Shown piece by piece: positions 32,907 to 62,009 of a stretch of 64,000 bases of DNA. Numbering within the stretch: position 1 is the first letter of the stretch; every line of letters begins with the position of its first letter. Under the pieces are notes generated by a model. That model was not told where the DNA came from and made no database searches. It saw nothing but the letters and a program-made list of their open reading frames with translations. A program made the translations under genes and the position numbers. This stretch comes from Paragorgia papillata (lineage: Eukaryota; Cnidaria; Anthozoa; Scleralcyonacea; Coralliidae), in assembly GCA_035771165.1 (NCBI GenBank), contig JAWNZC010000370.1, positions 244,001-308,000 on the forward strand. Direction: 5' to 3'.

Positions 32907-33970
32907 TGCCCCTATGGAGCATGAGGATGATTTATAAACATTACTAATATTTAAGTACAATGTTATTAGTCTTGTAATACAGTCTATTATTACTCTCACT
33001 TTCAGACATGTACATGAAAGTACATGTACAGTACGGTACTTACCAACAATGTTTCTTCCAATGAGCTACTAAATTTTATTCTTTGGCAAATACTGTAACT
33101 TTAAAATGTACAGACACAGTACATTTATATAAGATGTTGAAACTCTTAGTACCGTAATTGTAAAATTATTGAGATACTGTAATACATACAGAGTAAGTAT
33201 ACATAATATTCTTTAATAGTAATAAATATACAATGTTTATATTAATAATGTAAATATGTATTTTGTAGTAATTATAGTGTATTATATACAAGTAATATTG
33301 GTTAGATATACGGTAAATAGCAAGTTAAGTGTATTATTGATAAAAGATGTTAATTTTGATTTAAAAATTTACTTATATATTTAAAAACTATATGTAACAG
33401 TAAAACTATAATATAACAGCAATTTTGTTGTGGTAACAAACCTAAATATAGCTTAGAAAATATATTAACCATGGTGAATAGCTGTAATGGAAATTTTGTG
33501 AAAAAATGTTAGAAACTTAGCAGTTTTAGAGTAATAAATGAGATGGAACTTCGTAAGTATAAAAATATTAAAAAGCACAATGATTTGTATCAGACAGCCC
33601 ATTCAGTGCAGGGTCTGCTAACTAAATTTGAAAAGTGGACTTATAATTATACTAAAACTAAAAACACTAGTCTGATTGGTGGAGTGAACTATCAGTTTAA
33701 CATCAGGTTGAAAATAAATTATTTCTGTAGGCACAGTTCCATATTATTGAGTTTAAAAAAATAATTTGTTGCCAATCTCATGTCATTTTGATGATCAATC
33801 CCTCCCACAGGATGAGCTCATCATTTTCAGTTCTTTCATTGAGCTCTGCTCTTTTCCTAATTTTCCAGTATAGCCAGTGTATATGTCATGCATTCACCTT
33901 GGTTAGTATGTTTTCCAGGTTATACAGTTACATGTCAAAATAAAGATATATTTGCATTTGGTAACTAAAA
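32907..33970. other. Spacer between convergent transposase and RecQ genes
   Basis: Very AT-rich, with repeated GTACATGTACAGTAC-type palindromes near 33005-33045. A 73-codon frame at 33543-33764 has no recognised motif. Likely the shared 3' region of both genes. Confidence 0.5.
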
Positions 33971-34820
33971 TCAACACTGTTGAATATCCTTATTACATCG
34001 TAAACATTTACACTGCAATTTACAAAAACTACAGCAAAGATGGCAAACATCTTTTGCATCGTGCTCCTGAAAATCAAGACAACTCAAAAGAAACCTTCTG
34101 AGGCAACTGTCCTGAAGTCTACAGTAGGTTCTAACATTCTCGCTGATTCCTTCACGATTCTTTGCTATGTCATGGTTGTTGTAATAGAGCACAGCAGTTG
34201 ATTGTTTACCATCACGACCTGCCCGCCCTGTCTCCTGGAAATACTCCCTTATTGTACGTGGTGGCCCCACATGAATAACATGACGTATTGATGGGATATC
34301 TATACCCATTCCCAATGCTACAGTGGCAAATATAACCCTCAATTTGGACAAAGAAGAAGAGAGTTCCTTAAGAATCTGCTCTTTCATTGCATTTGTTTGG
34401 GGAGCATGGTATTGAGCAAATATTCTATTCTCTGGTAAGGCTTCACAATTAAAAGGATAATATTGTTCCTTACCCAACTGTTTGTCCATATATTTGTAGG
34501 CAAAGCCACACCACTTCAGGGGTAAGTATAAAATCGTCAAAGGATAACCCAGTTTCCTTTTCTTCAATTTCATTGCAATGTTGTGCAATAGTCCTTGAAA
34601 GAAATCTAGGTCATTACCACTTCGAAAGACCTTTCCATAAAATATATTTGGCCTATCAGGATTAGCTGTAATTTCCATGGGGGTTTTCAAATTCAGCGAT
34701 TCTTTAATTTTCACAATATCTGCCTTGCTTGCAGTTGCAGTTAGAGCAACAACAGGAACAGAAAGGAAAGTGGCACATAACATTGCCAGGTTTGAATAAT
34801 CTGTCCTAAAGTCGTTTCCC
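33971..34820 (-). CDS. RecQ-like helicase, C-terminal exon
   Basis: Begins after an acceptor (GTGTTTTTTTTCAG) with GNDFRTDYSNLAMLC, the block following DEAH in RecQ helicases. Further motifs: VVALTATAS (III), LTILYLPLKWC, IFAQYHAPQ, LRVIFATVALGMGIDIPSIRHVIHVG (V) and REYFQETGRAGRDGK (VI). It ends in a cysteine-rich tail (CHLCCSFCKLQCKCLRCNK), like a RecQ-Ct zinc module. 3'-5' unwinding is inferred from the family; in a transposon it may aid excision or strand separation. The exon is intact. Confidence 0.85.
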
Positions 34821-35149
34821 CTGAAAAAAAACACGGGAAATATATGGGCTTGTAAACTCCATAATATACGATGTTTACATGTATAAGTTATTGTTTTATA
34901 TCCTAATAATCCTATATATTAACTTCAATGTTAAAATTGTTTAATTGCAAAACGTATTGTAAAAAAACACTGACAAGGTTTATACAAATATACCTATTTA
35001 ACACAGCTATGACTTTGTTAAGTTATATATCCTAATGTCCTGTGATCTATGATGATTTCAAACAAATTTGGACATGCACTGACTTTATAGTGACTTGCCA
35101 TTTACAATAAATTACTTGTGAAATATAAACTGTACTTCTTTTTGCTTAC

Positions 35150-35747
35150 CATTCTAAAATACAATGTGCTTCATCGACAATAATTGCTTGAACAGAACGC
35201 TGGTAAGGAGTACTTTGGAGTAGTTCCATTCCTTGCTTGCATGACAGAAATGCCTCGGGATGCATGTAAATAATATCATACTTCGCATCTTTAAGTAACG
35301 AAGAGTCGGCGTCATCAAAATCCAAGTTTACATTATCAGTATCTTTAATTTTCTTCACGCCCAATACAGTGGCTTTAATGTTTCCTTCTGAACCTCTTCT
35401 TATTTGATCTTTTATAAGCGCATTCAGCGGCGACACCACAATGATTACAGGATGAACTGTTGTTTCCTGTGTCCACAACATGTATTTATCTTGTCGTAGA
35501 AAAGCGATGGAAGAAGGTGAAAAATAAGTGATTTCCCATAACCCGTGGGTAATACAGCTACAACATCTTTACCATAGTAGACTGCCTCCAGACACTTCAC
35601 TTGTTTGGGCTTTAAAACGATATTTGAATAGCTACTATTGACGATTGCGAAGTGAAGGCTACTGAAAAACATACCAGAATGGCGGCCGAAAGCAGGAAGA
35701 TTTACCTGTGCTGAAAGGACCCCTCCCTGGGCATTTAGTTTTGTCAA
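35150..35747 (-). CDS. RecQ-like helicase, N-terminal exon (one frameshift)
   Basis: Encodes LKPKQVKCLEAVYYGKDVVA (motif 0/Q region), Walker A as VLPTGYGKSLIFHLLP, then after a one-base frame change near 35475 IIVVSPLNALIKDQ (Ia), a KYDIIYMHPEAFLS block and IIVDEAHCILEW (II, DEAH), followed by a donor (TTAGAATG then GTAAGC). The split W codon joins exactly to the next exon. The likely start is within MFFSSLHF or the upstream Met at 35747, just 3 bp from the TIR. The frameshift would kill the helicase unless it is an assembly error. Confidence 0.8.
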
Positions 35748-35749
35748 TG

Positions 35750-35834
35750 AGCACGTGACCAGCCTGGACCAGGGTCTTTTCGCAGCGGTGGGCGGGGGCG
35801 GGGGAGCGGAGATAAGACCCTGGGTACGAGGTTG
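35750..35834 (-). repeat. Right terminal inverted repeat of the 9-kb transposon
   Basis: Exact inverse of 26862-26946. It ends against CTAATAAACGTAAATAAATG, the missing outer part of the Mutator-type element's right arm. Confidence 0.9.
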
Positions 35835-35862
35835 CTAATAAACGTAAATAAATGTATTTTAC

Positions 35863-37330
35863 GGCAACTATCAAGTCACTCGAACCCGATCTAACCAACC
35901 TGATGGCATTTGGAACAGATGACGAGACAGCACTAGTGGGAGGATTCAATGAGCACTTTGAAAGAGCCACTCACTTGCTCTGCGAAATCCATCTTGAAAA
36001 AAATATCGAGGCAAAGCTTACCTCCATGAACATAACGGGAGAGACAAAGCAATGTTTCATTGCTGACATATTTGGACGAAAAGTTGCAGATGTTTTTGAG
36101 AGTGGATTATCCGATGCAACGAATTCCAAAGAGTTCACTGTGATGTTAGACAGCGTGGAAGAAACGTGGGCAGTTTCACACCCAAATGGTAAAGAGTTTC
36201 ATTCCTGGTTTATGGAAAAGAAGGCTAAAGAATTTGCTGAAAGCGTAATAAGTTCAGTTCGACAAAGAGCAGGTTTAGGATTTCCTCCAGCAAAATTCAC
36301 AACCAATCGTTCAGAGAGAACAAATGGAGTTATTCAAGACTTCATCAAGCGAGACTGTGGCACTGCAAAGGTTGATGAATATACTTTTGTCAAAAGTCTT
36401 GAAAAGTTAACAAGAATTCAAGAGCAAGAGATAGAGATGGCAGTTCTGGGCAAGGGGGAATACAAGCTTCGTGATGAGTATTCCCATATCCTTGTTCATG
36501 GTCCACAATGGCATAAAATGACAGAGGCAAAAAAAGACTGCCCTATCCAGAATACATGAAGTCAGCATTGAAGATGTTTCGCCAACTTCAGTTAGTACTG
36601 CAAGTGCCCGGGTGTCGAAAGAGGTTCCCCCAGTAAGAAATGCTCTCAGCTGGAGTTGACTGGATTTCAACAGATATCTTGACTAGAATAACATTTTCAG
36701 CAGAAGAGACAAGCAAGAAAGGAAATATGGTCGAGTTGCCTGGTACTGCCCATGAGACGATCATTGTCCCATCCAAGTCAAAGCCAACTAATCCTCATGT
36801 TGTTGTCTTGTACCCTAATGGCAAAGTGGAATACAAAGATTGTCCCGGATATTCTTCCTTGTCAATATGTTCCCATGTTTTGTCAGCTTGCTCGAAGAAG
36901 GATCATCTTGCCAAATACCTGAAATGGCTAACTGCTGCAAAACGAAAGACTGGAGGCATTAACTACAGTCAGGCGATCACTTATGGAATGCCTGCTGGAA
37001 GAGGAAGAAAGGGAAGCAAAGCGCCATGGTAGACAGACATCAGCCGCCAGTACAGCTGTCATCCCTCGCCCAGGTCTTCAGAGCACTTCACCTGTCACTG
37101 GTCCAACCATGCCACAACCAACTTTAGCTACCGGTGTTTCTGTCACCGCATTGATTCCACAACCATCAAATCAAGTGCAAGGAATTTATCATGGACACAC
37201 CAGGCCATTACAGTCAGCGCATTATCTAGCATCATCAGCTTTTGTGCCTATACAGACATTAGCCACCAATACAGCTGCCAACCCTCGTCCAGGTCTTCAG
37301 AGCACTTCACCTGTCACTGGTCCAACCATA
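35863..37330 (+). pseudogene. Mutator-like (MULE) transposase fragment with SWIM zinc finger
   Basis: Encodes the C-terminal half of a MULE transposase: MAFGTDDETALVGGF (DDE Asp), LLCEIHLEKNIEAKL (C/H motif), FTTNRSERTNGVIQDF (catalytic Glu region), then in another frame CPGYSSLSICSHVLSACS, a SWIM-type Cys-Cys-His zinc finger, and a GMPAGRGRKG block. The N-terminal part is missing, with a frameshift near 36555-36640 and a stop after KAPW at 37030. 37030-37330 continues with two copies of a Pro-rich SPVTGPT segment. It abuts the fragment of the Mutator-type element (35835-35862), but whether that element is its own kind is unproven. Confidence 0.8.
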
Positions 37331-37720
37331 TGGGGCGGTATCCAGGACAAAAATACCTCCGTCAAAACGACACGATGTTTCGTTCACATGACATGACGTT
37401 CCGGCATCAACGCGTGACGTTTTGAACAGACGTCACGACGTAACGTCCAAACGATACGCGTCAATAGTACATGATTCGACGTCTTGCCTTCTCATCATGG
37501 CATTACGGCTGAACGACAGGGCTTTACTAAGCGTCTTTACTAAGCGACATATCGACTACGCGACCTATCATCAACAAGCAATGTCGTGACTTCTGCGCGT
37601 TCGTGTGAAAGGACGCGGCAGAAGGGACAAAAATAACAAGCTTCGACATCAGGCCTAAACACATGGTAACTAAAAATTAGTTACCTACCTGCCGCCTATC
37701 AACGATCGTACAAGCTCGTG
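37331..37720. other. CpG-rich short stretch, no gene
   Basis: Dense in ACGT, GACGT and CGTCA words (GACGTTCC, CGTGACG, CACGACGTAACG) unlike the surrounding DNA. It may be the promoter or TIR of the integrase-like gene that follows; ACGTCA words are CRE-like. No terminal repeat partner was found. Confidence 0.35.
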
Positions 37721-38686
37721 AAATGATCGTGTTCTGTCGAGAATTCTTTAATATCCTGCACTTCAGCATGGCGGAGATGGCGGAAAGTGGTTTTCGAGAG
37801 CGGCTTATAGAGCATTATCGAAGAACTGTTAGGGAAATTTGTAGAATGCTATCGGCGACAATTGATGATGATGTAAGAGAGTGTGTGATTTACAGGGTAA
37901 ACTCTTTACGGCATCTTTTAGTACGATGTGAAGGTGTAACAAATGTACCAAATGAGGTAAACCATTGCTTGGAGACAGTTGTGAATATTCTATGCAACGA
38001 CTCACAAGGCCACTGTTTATCCGAAGGACATGCTGGATACCAAGCCAGAAAAGTGTTTACACAAGATAGGGGGAGACCTCTTACAGCATACCAAAGGAAC
38101 AGTTAGAGTTATTTATTGAGTTAGGATTCCATATCCCTGACATGGCAACTATGCTTGGTGTAAGTGTAAACACGGTGCAAAGGAGGTTGTCAGCATATGG
38201 TCTATCTATTACTAACGAATATGACAATATATCGAATGACACTCTTGACAACCATGTGATGGAAGTTTTACAAATGTTCCCGAACTGTGGTTACCGCAGA
38301 ATGTTAGGATTCCTCACTACACGAAGTCTTCGCATACAGCAGTGGAGAGTTAGAGAAAGTATGCACAGGACACTAGAAAGTATGTTTAAGGACACTAGAA
38401 ATTCAAACTACACAAAGAAGGGGATACAACGTATATTCTCCTAGAGCTTTATACCACATGGATGGTAACCATAAGCTGATCCGCTGGAGGTTTGTGATTC
38501 ATGGCACAATCGATGGCTTTTCCCGAATGATTATTTTTCTAAGGTGCTCAACAAACAACAAGGCTTCAACTGTGTTTTCATACTTTCATGACAGTGTACA
38601 GATATTTGGTTTGCCATCACGAGTAAGAGGTAGGGCCTGTTAATTGGTTATTTAACATTCATTATTTTATGTTATGTATCAGTAAT

Positions 38687-39271
38687 ATCCAAGCATGCCC
38701 ATCCCCTGGGACACTGTGGGAAACAAATATTTGCCAGTGGATGCGGGTTTAACCATCCCCCCTTCAGATCATTGCCTGTAAGGGTGCTACAATGATATAA
38801 TGGTGCTACAATGATATAATGGTGCTAGAATCAGGAAGTTGAAAGCTATAGGAGCTGAAAGTTTGCCTATGTCACTTCCTGAGTAATAGTCTTACTACAG
38901 TAATAAATTTGTATATAATAATATTAACAGGTGACCACCAGGTGGAGAGAATGCAGATGTTGCATGGTTCATGCTCACTCATCCAAGCATGCCCTTCCCC
39001 TGGGACACTGTGGGAAACAAATATTTGCCAGTGGATGCGGGTTTAACCATCCCCCCTTCAGATCATTGCCTGTAAGGGTGCTACAATGATATAATGGTGC
39101 TACAATGATATAATGGTGCTAGAATCAGGAAGTTGAAAGCTATAGGAGCTGAAAGTTTGCCTATGTCACTTCCTGAGTAATAGTCTTACTACAGTAATAA
39201 ATTTGTATATAATAATATTAACAGGTGACCAGGTGGAGAGAATGCAGATGTTGCATGGTTCATGCTCACTC
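38687..39271 (+). repeat. Tandem duplication, about 294-bp unit, two copies
   Basis: 38687-38980 and 38981-39271 are nearly identical; one copy has an extra 3 bp (ACCACCAGG versus ACCAGG). The unit covers intron sequence plus the acceptor and first about 48 bp of the QGGEN exon. Inside each copy GTGCTACAATGATATAATG is itself doubled. Young segmental duplication; the upstream acceptor-exon start is a decoy. Confidence 0.9.
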
Positions 39272-39702
39272 ATCCTGAGAGGTCCAGACAGGGGTAGCTT
39301 TATAGGTGGCAGAAGTGTCCACAACCAAAGGATAGGTGAGGAATGAGAAGAATTGAGAAGTGAGACCGTTGAATGATCATTAAACTCACTTACACAGGTG
39401 GTGTTAGCACAACTAGCATTGCATAATAATTAGTATTATCACTTTAAAATTTATTAATAAATTTGTAGGATTGGTGACTTGTACATTTAACCACAATCCT
39501 TTGCATGCAGTAAATATTGTTTCTTGTAGAATTATCAAAAGATAGGGTTTTAAAACAACCAACTTTGGTAGGAATGAAGTTCTTGCTTTAACTTAATCCA
39601 TCTTAGCATGATAAACAATGTTTAGTTGTTATTTAAGCTGCTTTGAGGTCGCAAAGCATTGTGGTTAAATGTACCACCGCCATCATTTTCAGTATTTTAT
39701 CA

Positions 39703-39992
39703 GGTTTACTGTTGCAGCAATAGATGCATTCCGTAAAATATTGTTGCAATATATTCCTCAAGTTGAACAATTCATTTGATAAGATTCATTGACAACTTCC
39801 TGTTTTGAATTCTGCTTTGAATTTTATTGGTGTTTTTGGCAAATAATCCTGTTTCGTATTGGTTGTTTAAAAACCAGAAACCAATCAAATTCAAAACAGG
39901 AATTTAGCAATAAATTTCATCAAATGAATTGGTCAACTTGAGGATATTGCAACGATATTTTAGGAATGCTTCTATTTCCATGACAGTAAAAC
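39703..39992. mobile_element. Foldback MITE, about 85-bp arms
   Basis: GGTTTACTGTTGCAGCAATA and GATGCATTCC on the left are inverted at the right (GGAATGCTTCTATTTCCATG, ACAGTAAAACC); inner arms share CCTCAAGTTGA and ATTCATTTGAT. It sits in the intron between integrase exons and has no coding. Confidence 0.75.
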
Positions 39993-41071
39993 CACAAGGG
40001 TGGCAAGTGGTTTTTGACCTGATAAAACATGTGATGGAGTTTATTAAATGGCTTAAAAAAGTTTCATTATTGGTTCACTTATGTTCATTAGTTTTCTTTA
40101 TATGAAATTGTATATTCCTTTCTTTCTGACATCAATAAGTTTTATCAGGTATAAAACCACTGATCACATGGTACTGATTTCCTTTGTGTTTTTTTCATGA
40201 TTAAATTAATGAGTTTTTAACAGAAACTTATGACCACTAATTTAACAATTGATAGTACAGTCATTTAATTTAATATAAACAACAAATATTTGTGTAGTTA
40301 ATTTGTGGATTTCAACAAACAATCCAAATATTGTTGAAACGGTTGACATTGACAGCCAACAAGTCAAATCCAGTGTTGGTAAACTGTTGTGCTACAGTGC
40401 AGTACAGTAAGTGCTAATCTTTGTCATTATTTTGTAGAAAGGTTGTGGTGTGATGTCTTCACTGGATGTACATATTTGTATTACAACCTCTTCTATTACA
40501 TGGAAATGATTGGATTGTTAGAGCCACATAATGACATTCATCTTTGGTGTCTACACTTTGTATATCAACTTCGCATAGATCGTCATTTACAACTTTTTGC
40601 TCAAGGATGGAACAGGAAGCCAATAAGCATGGCAAGACATAAAACTCCTGCTCAGCTGTGGTTCTCTGGACTTTATGCAATTGCCCAGTCAGATAATCGT
40701 ATAGCTCGGGAGCTAAATCAAGATGAATTACAGGTAGTTAAGTCCTCAAATTGATGGTTTCTTAATTAGTACTGTGTATCCCTGTTCTATTTTATTTATA
40801 TGCAACAAGATTAATAACAAAAAAGTCATACTATGATTACAGTTAAAATTATATACTGTTTTTACTTTAGATGTATGGAATTGATTGGGATGGTCCTTTA
40901 CCTCCCGAGCAAAATAGTGTTGAAGTTCCAGATACAGAATGCCCTCTGAGACCTGGTGATTATGCAGCTTTGAAAGATGAGGTCAATCCCTTAGATGACA
41001 CCACTGTCCATGAAATAGATATTTACCAAAAGACTTTGGCATTTGTAACAAGAATAGTTTGCAATTATTGA

Positions 41072-42294
41072 CGGTATCATGTCTCCTTATTTGCAGGATT
41101 TCTATTATACTCATGACTGATTATATATACTGAGAACAGTAATGCAATGAGAAATTAATCAATTATATCCATGGTAGCGTTTTCAGCTTGAAGTTGGTAA
41201 AGTTTTTTCATTTGTTTTTGCTGTACAAGCAGTTGTAATTTAAACTCAGATAAAAACTTTGAGCTCCAGATGGCACTCAAAGCCACAACCTTCAAATGCC
41301 AATTGCCAGCCAGACGCTCTCAACATTGACGTACTAGACCTCAGTCTACCATCTGAGTTACCTGAAAAAACTTTAATGATATCCCCTCTATACCTTCTTT
41401 TGGATCTTGTTCCATAGGGACACAATTTGAGGATTGATTGCATCTTTCTGTGCTTTAATACACACCAGTTTCAATCAAAGAACATTAGGATAGCTTTACA
41501 AATTATTGGTCAATCACATGTTAAGCATCCAAGCTATACGTTTTTTAACTTAAGCAATTCTCAACTTGTTTTGAAAGCCTTACCATAATTTGTTGAGTTT
41601 CTTTCAATAACATCTGATCAAGTTATTTTAAGAATTACCAGAACACTTGTACAGTGGGTTTGTTTTGTGCATGTGGTCACTTGTATTATTTTTGGCATTA
41701 TTTAACAATACTTCTCATTGTTGTATTACCTGGTACTTAAATAATATATAACAGCATTATTTCTACCTTAAAACATACATTGTGCATGCAGTAGGAATAT
41801 AAACATCAAATAATTGAACATCACAGTTGAACCAGTTTTAAAACGCCTTCTAATACGTTATACATTTGTGTAACCCACTCAGACATGATTGTAGTCAGCC
41901 TCACCCTCAACAAGTACACTCAGTTGGAGTAAATTGTAAGAGACCATTTAGGAACTACAGTGTAAGGTTACACTCGTAATCCAATGCAACTTTGCACGAA
42001 ACAGTTTTATGCTTCTGTGTGTTACATGGTTAATGGTATCATTTGTGATCAAACAAAGTATTAAACAAACTGAATAGGAATGTTTAGTTTGAGTGATTAT
42101 CTGTTCATTCACAGGAAGTTTATAATCAACACTAAAACAGTTAAGAAGGATATAGGTTAGAAAAAACTCAGTAATGTTTTAATACTATGTTCTAACTACA
42201 TGTAAGACCTGATTAAAAAAGGTTGTCAACAAAGTGATTTGTAATCCACTCGTAAGAATATAAACAGTTTTCTTCAGGCAAATAAAATCTCAAT
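41072..42294. other. Intergenic, no gene recognised
   Basis: AT-rich DNA between the integrase-like gene (plus) and the HECT gene 3' end (minus). A 65-codon minus frame near 41246-41443 has no motif. TATATAC and TGTACAG words are frequent. Polyadenylation signals for both genes should lie here but I cannot single them out. Confidence 0.45.
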
Positions 42295-60346
<18,052 letters not shown>

Positions 60347-60600
60347 CTAGAATAATTGGTGATATAAAGCACAATATATTAAAGACTGCTGTTTATGTTA
60401 TTACAGTACTGACTGCTCTAAAATAATTGTGTAGATATCACAAATAGTGGTCTGCAATCTGCACCTTGCAGTAACTGGCACAACAGAATTGAGTATCAAA
60501 ATAAATAACACAGTGGTGTATAGCCCCCCTAACAATTAGTACCCAAGCTATTTGAAAATATGTGAATAGAATGTTAAGGGACCAGTAATTATTTATGGAG

Positions 60601-60635
<35 letters not shown>

Positions 60636-61086
60636 GGGGGGGGGGTTAAAAAATTAGGGGGGTCACAAGTATTTAATTTACAAAAAAGGTCATTTAAAGG
60701 GGGGGGGGGTGTTGAAAAATAAATCATTCAATTTTTAAAATCATTGCTTTGTTACATTTTCTGTAGAACAACTTTCATTAACATTTTTTGTATACGTAGA
60801 ACAACTTTCATTTACATGTACTATTTTAATAGCCAACAATAAAAAACTCAACATGTTATTTTTTATAAAATGATCAATGTGTGTGCAAACTGCCAAGGTC
60901 AATAAATTAGTCTTCTAAAGTTAAGAACCCCGATCATTATCAGCATCACCTATAGGCTAGTTACTGCTGTGTGCTCTTTAATAAATAACAGTATATACTG
61001 TGCTTTGTTGGAGGAGGGTCACAACAAATAAAAGCAATTTTCTGGGGGGTCACTTGAAATTCGTAGGCCTTACCCTTACGAAAAAA
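60347..61086. other. Upstream of HECT exon: microsatellites, no gene
   Basis: Holds a (GT)n run at 60604-60632 followed by poly-G (60633-60645), a second poly-G near 60700, and AT-rich DNA. The first exon and promoter of the HECT gene may lie here or beyond. Confidence 0.5.
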
Positions 61087-61378
61087 TCCTATAGGGATCC
61101 TATAGGAATTCCTATAGGAATTTGTAATTCCTATAGGAATTCCTATAGGATCCTATAGGAACAAATTTTCCTATAGGAATTTGAATAGGAATTCCTATAG
61201 GAAAATATGCTTCCTATAGGAATTCCTATAGGATGCTATAGGAATAAATTTTCCTATAGGAATTTGAATAGGAATTCCTATAGGAAAATATGCTTCCTAT
61301 AGGATCCTATAGGAATAAATTTTGCTATAGGAATTTGAATAGGAATTCCTATAGGAAAATACGCTTCCTATAGGAATT
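61087..61378. repeat. Array of CCTATAGG / GGAATTCC palindromes
   Basis: About 290 bp built almost wholly from the self-complementary words CCTATAGG, TAGGAATTCCTA and AGGATCCT. It has a higher-order unit of about 60-80 bp (TTCCTATAGG...GAATTTGAATAGG...GGAAAATATGC), three copies. Every segment can pair with itself and with others. Non-coding. Confidence 0.9.
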
Positions 61379-61940
61379 AAAATTTATGTTGGCCAAATTA
61401 CAAAATAAATATTATTAGCAAACATTTTGGTCGTTGGTCTAAAATAATTTAATTTCCACACAAAAAGCAGTTGAGACACACCTGAAATTCCATATCAAGA
61501 TAAAAATTGCCATTAGTTCGGTTCTTCAACCGCATTCCGCAGTATCAGACCATTGCCATAATTCCGAATTAATATGAGTGTAATTTTGAAACAGAATAGC
61601 ATATCAGTATTCAGAAAGAAAGGCTACAGGTAATAAAACGTCTGGCTAAACAGCGCCGTCACCAGTGCAGAGGCTCCGTCTAGCCAGTGTTGTACCCAGG
61701 CGCATGCAGCCACGAAACCGCGCAGATAGCGAGCGCGCATTGATACTTGGGATAGCGTCATTTCATTTTCGATTCTCATCTCAGCGCGCCACGTTTGAAA
61801 TTAATTTGTGATGGTGTTTTGGCTTTTGAGATTCAAGCTATGGAAACTTTTGGCAATAAAAGACTTTTTGTTTGCGAAGAGATCAGGCAGACAGTCTTCA
61901 CCGAAGTAACATGTTCTTACGGAAAGATTAACTAAAAGCC
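61379..61940. promoter_or_regulatory. CpG-richer upstream region of a putative plus-strand gene
   Basis: From 61640 the sequence becomes richer in CG dinucleotides (CGCGCAG, GAGCGCGC, AGCGCGCCACG) than the surrounding DNA, as upstream of transcription starts. A first exon candidate follows at 61941. No TATA box stands out. Confidence 0.4.
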
Positions 61941-62009
61941 ATGAAAATCCAGTTGAACCAAGAAAGTCCTAGAAGCTTCTCTCGTACGAGGCTACGAGCA
62001 AGCCGCAAG
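61941..62009 (+). CDS. Putative first coding exon of a gene continuing right
   Basis: ATG followed by 23 codons (MKIQLNQESPRSFSRT then LRASRK) ending at a strong donor (CGCAAG then GTAAGAG) in phase 0. Basic, Ser/Arg-rich peptide. A possible non-coding or small exon with an acceptor (GTTTTCTAG) lies near 62500. Downstream coding exons are outside the window or unrecognised, so this is weak. Confidence 0.3.

Larger units (their letters stand above)
26862..35834. mobile_element. 9.0-kb DNA transposon: DUF6589/Academ-like transposase plus RecQ helicase
   Basis: Bounded by 85-bp terminal inverted repeats (26862-26946 and 35750-35834) that I read as identical over all 85 positions, starting CAACCTCGTACCCAGGGTC. 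It splits the right arm of the Mutator-type element. Flanks TTAATATAC and CTAATAAAC suggest an 8-9 bp target duplication with a nearby small deletion on the left. Inside are two convergent genes: a plus-strand spliced transposase (27108-32906) and a minus-strand RecQ-like helicase (35747-33971). A helicase-bearing lineage of Academ transposons (AcademH) is known, and this fits it in gene content, but Academ target duplications are expected to be shorter, so superfamily assignment stays open. Confidence 0.8.
37723..41071 (+). pseudogene. Integrase-like (DDE) multi-exon gene, broken
   Basis: Exon 1 (37768-38105) begins MAEMAESGFRERLIEHY and, after a frame change near 38100, continues as ELGFHIPDMATMLGVSVNTVQRRL, a helix-turn-helix, and a FPNCGYRRMLGFL block. 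At 38447-38630 the integrase core starts with [18 protein letters not shown] and [14 protein letters not shown]. At about 39226-39338 lies the QGGENADVAWFM region and FIGGRSVHNQRI, with two frame changes. 40438-40734 carries ERLWCDVFTGCTYLYY and KTPAQLWFSGLY; 40871-41071 is the last exon (MYGIDWDGPLP ... stop). The D, D and E-like positions are those of an rve-type integrase family found widely in fish and invertebrates as transposon-derived genes. Frameshifts in exons 1-2 and 4 make it a pseudogene. Confidence 0.7.
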
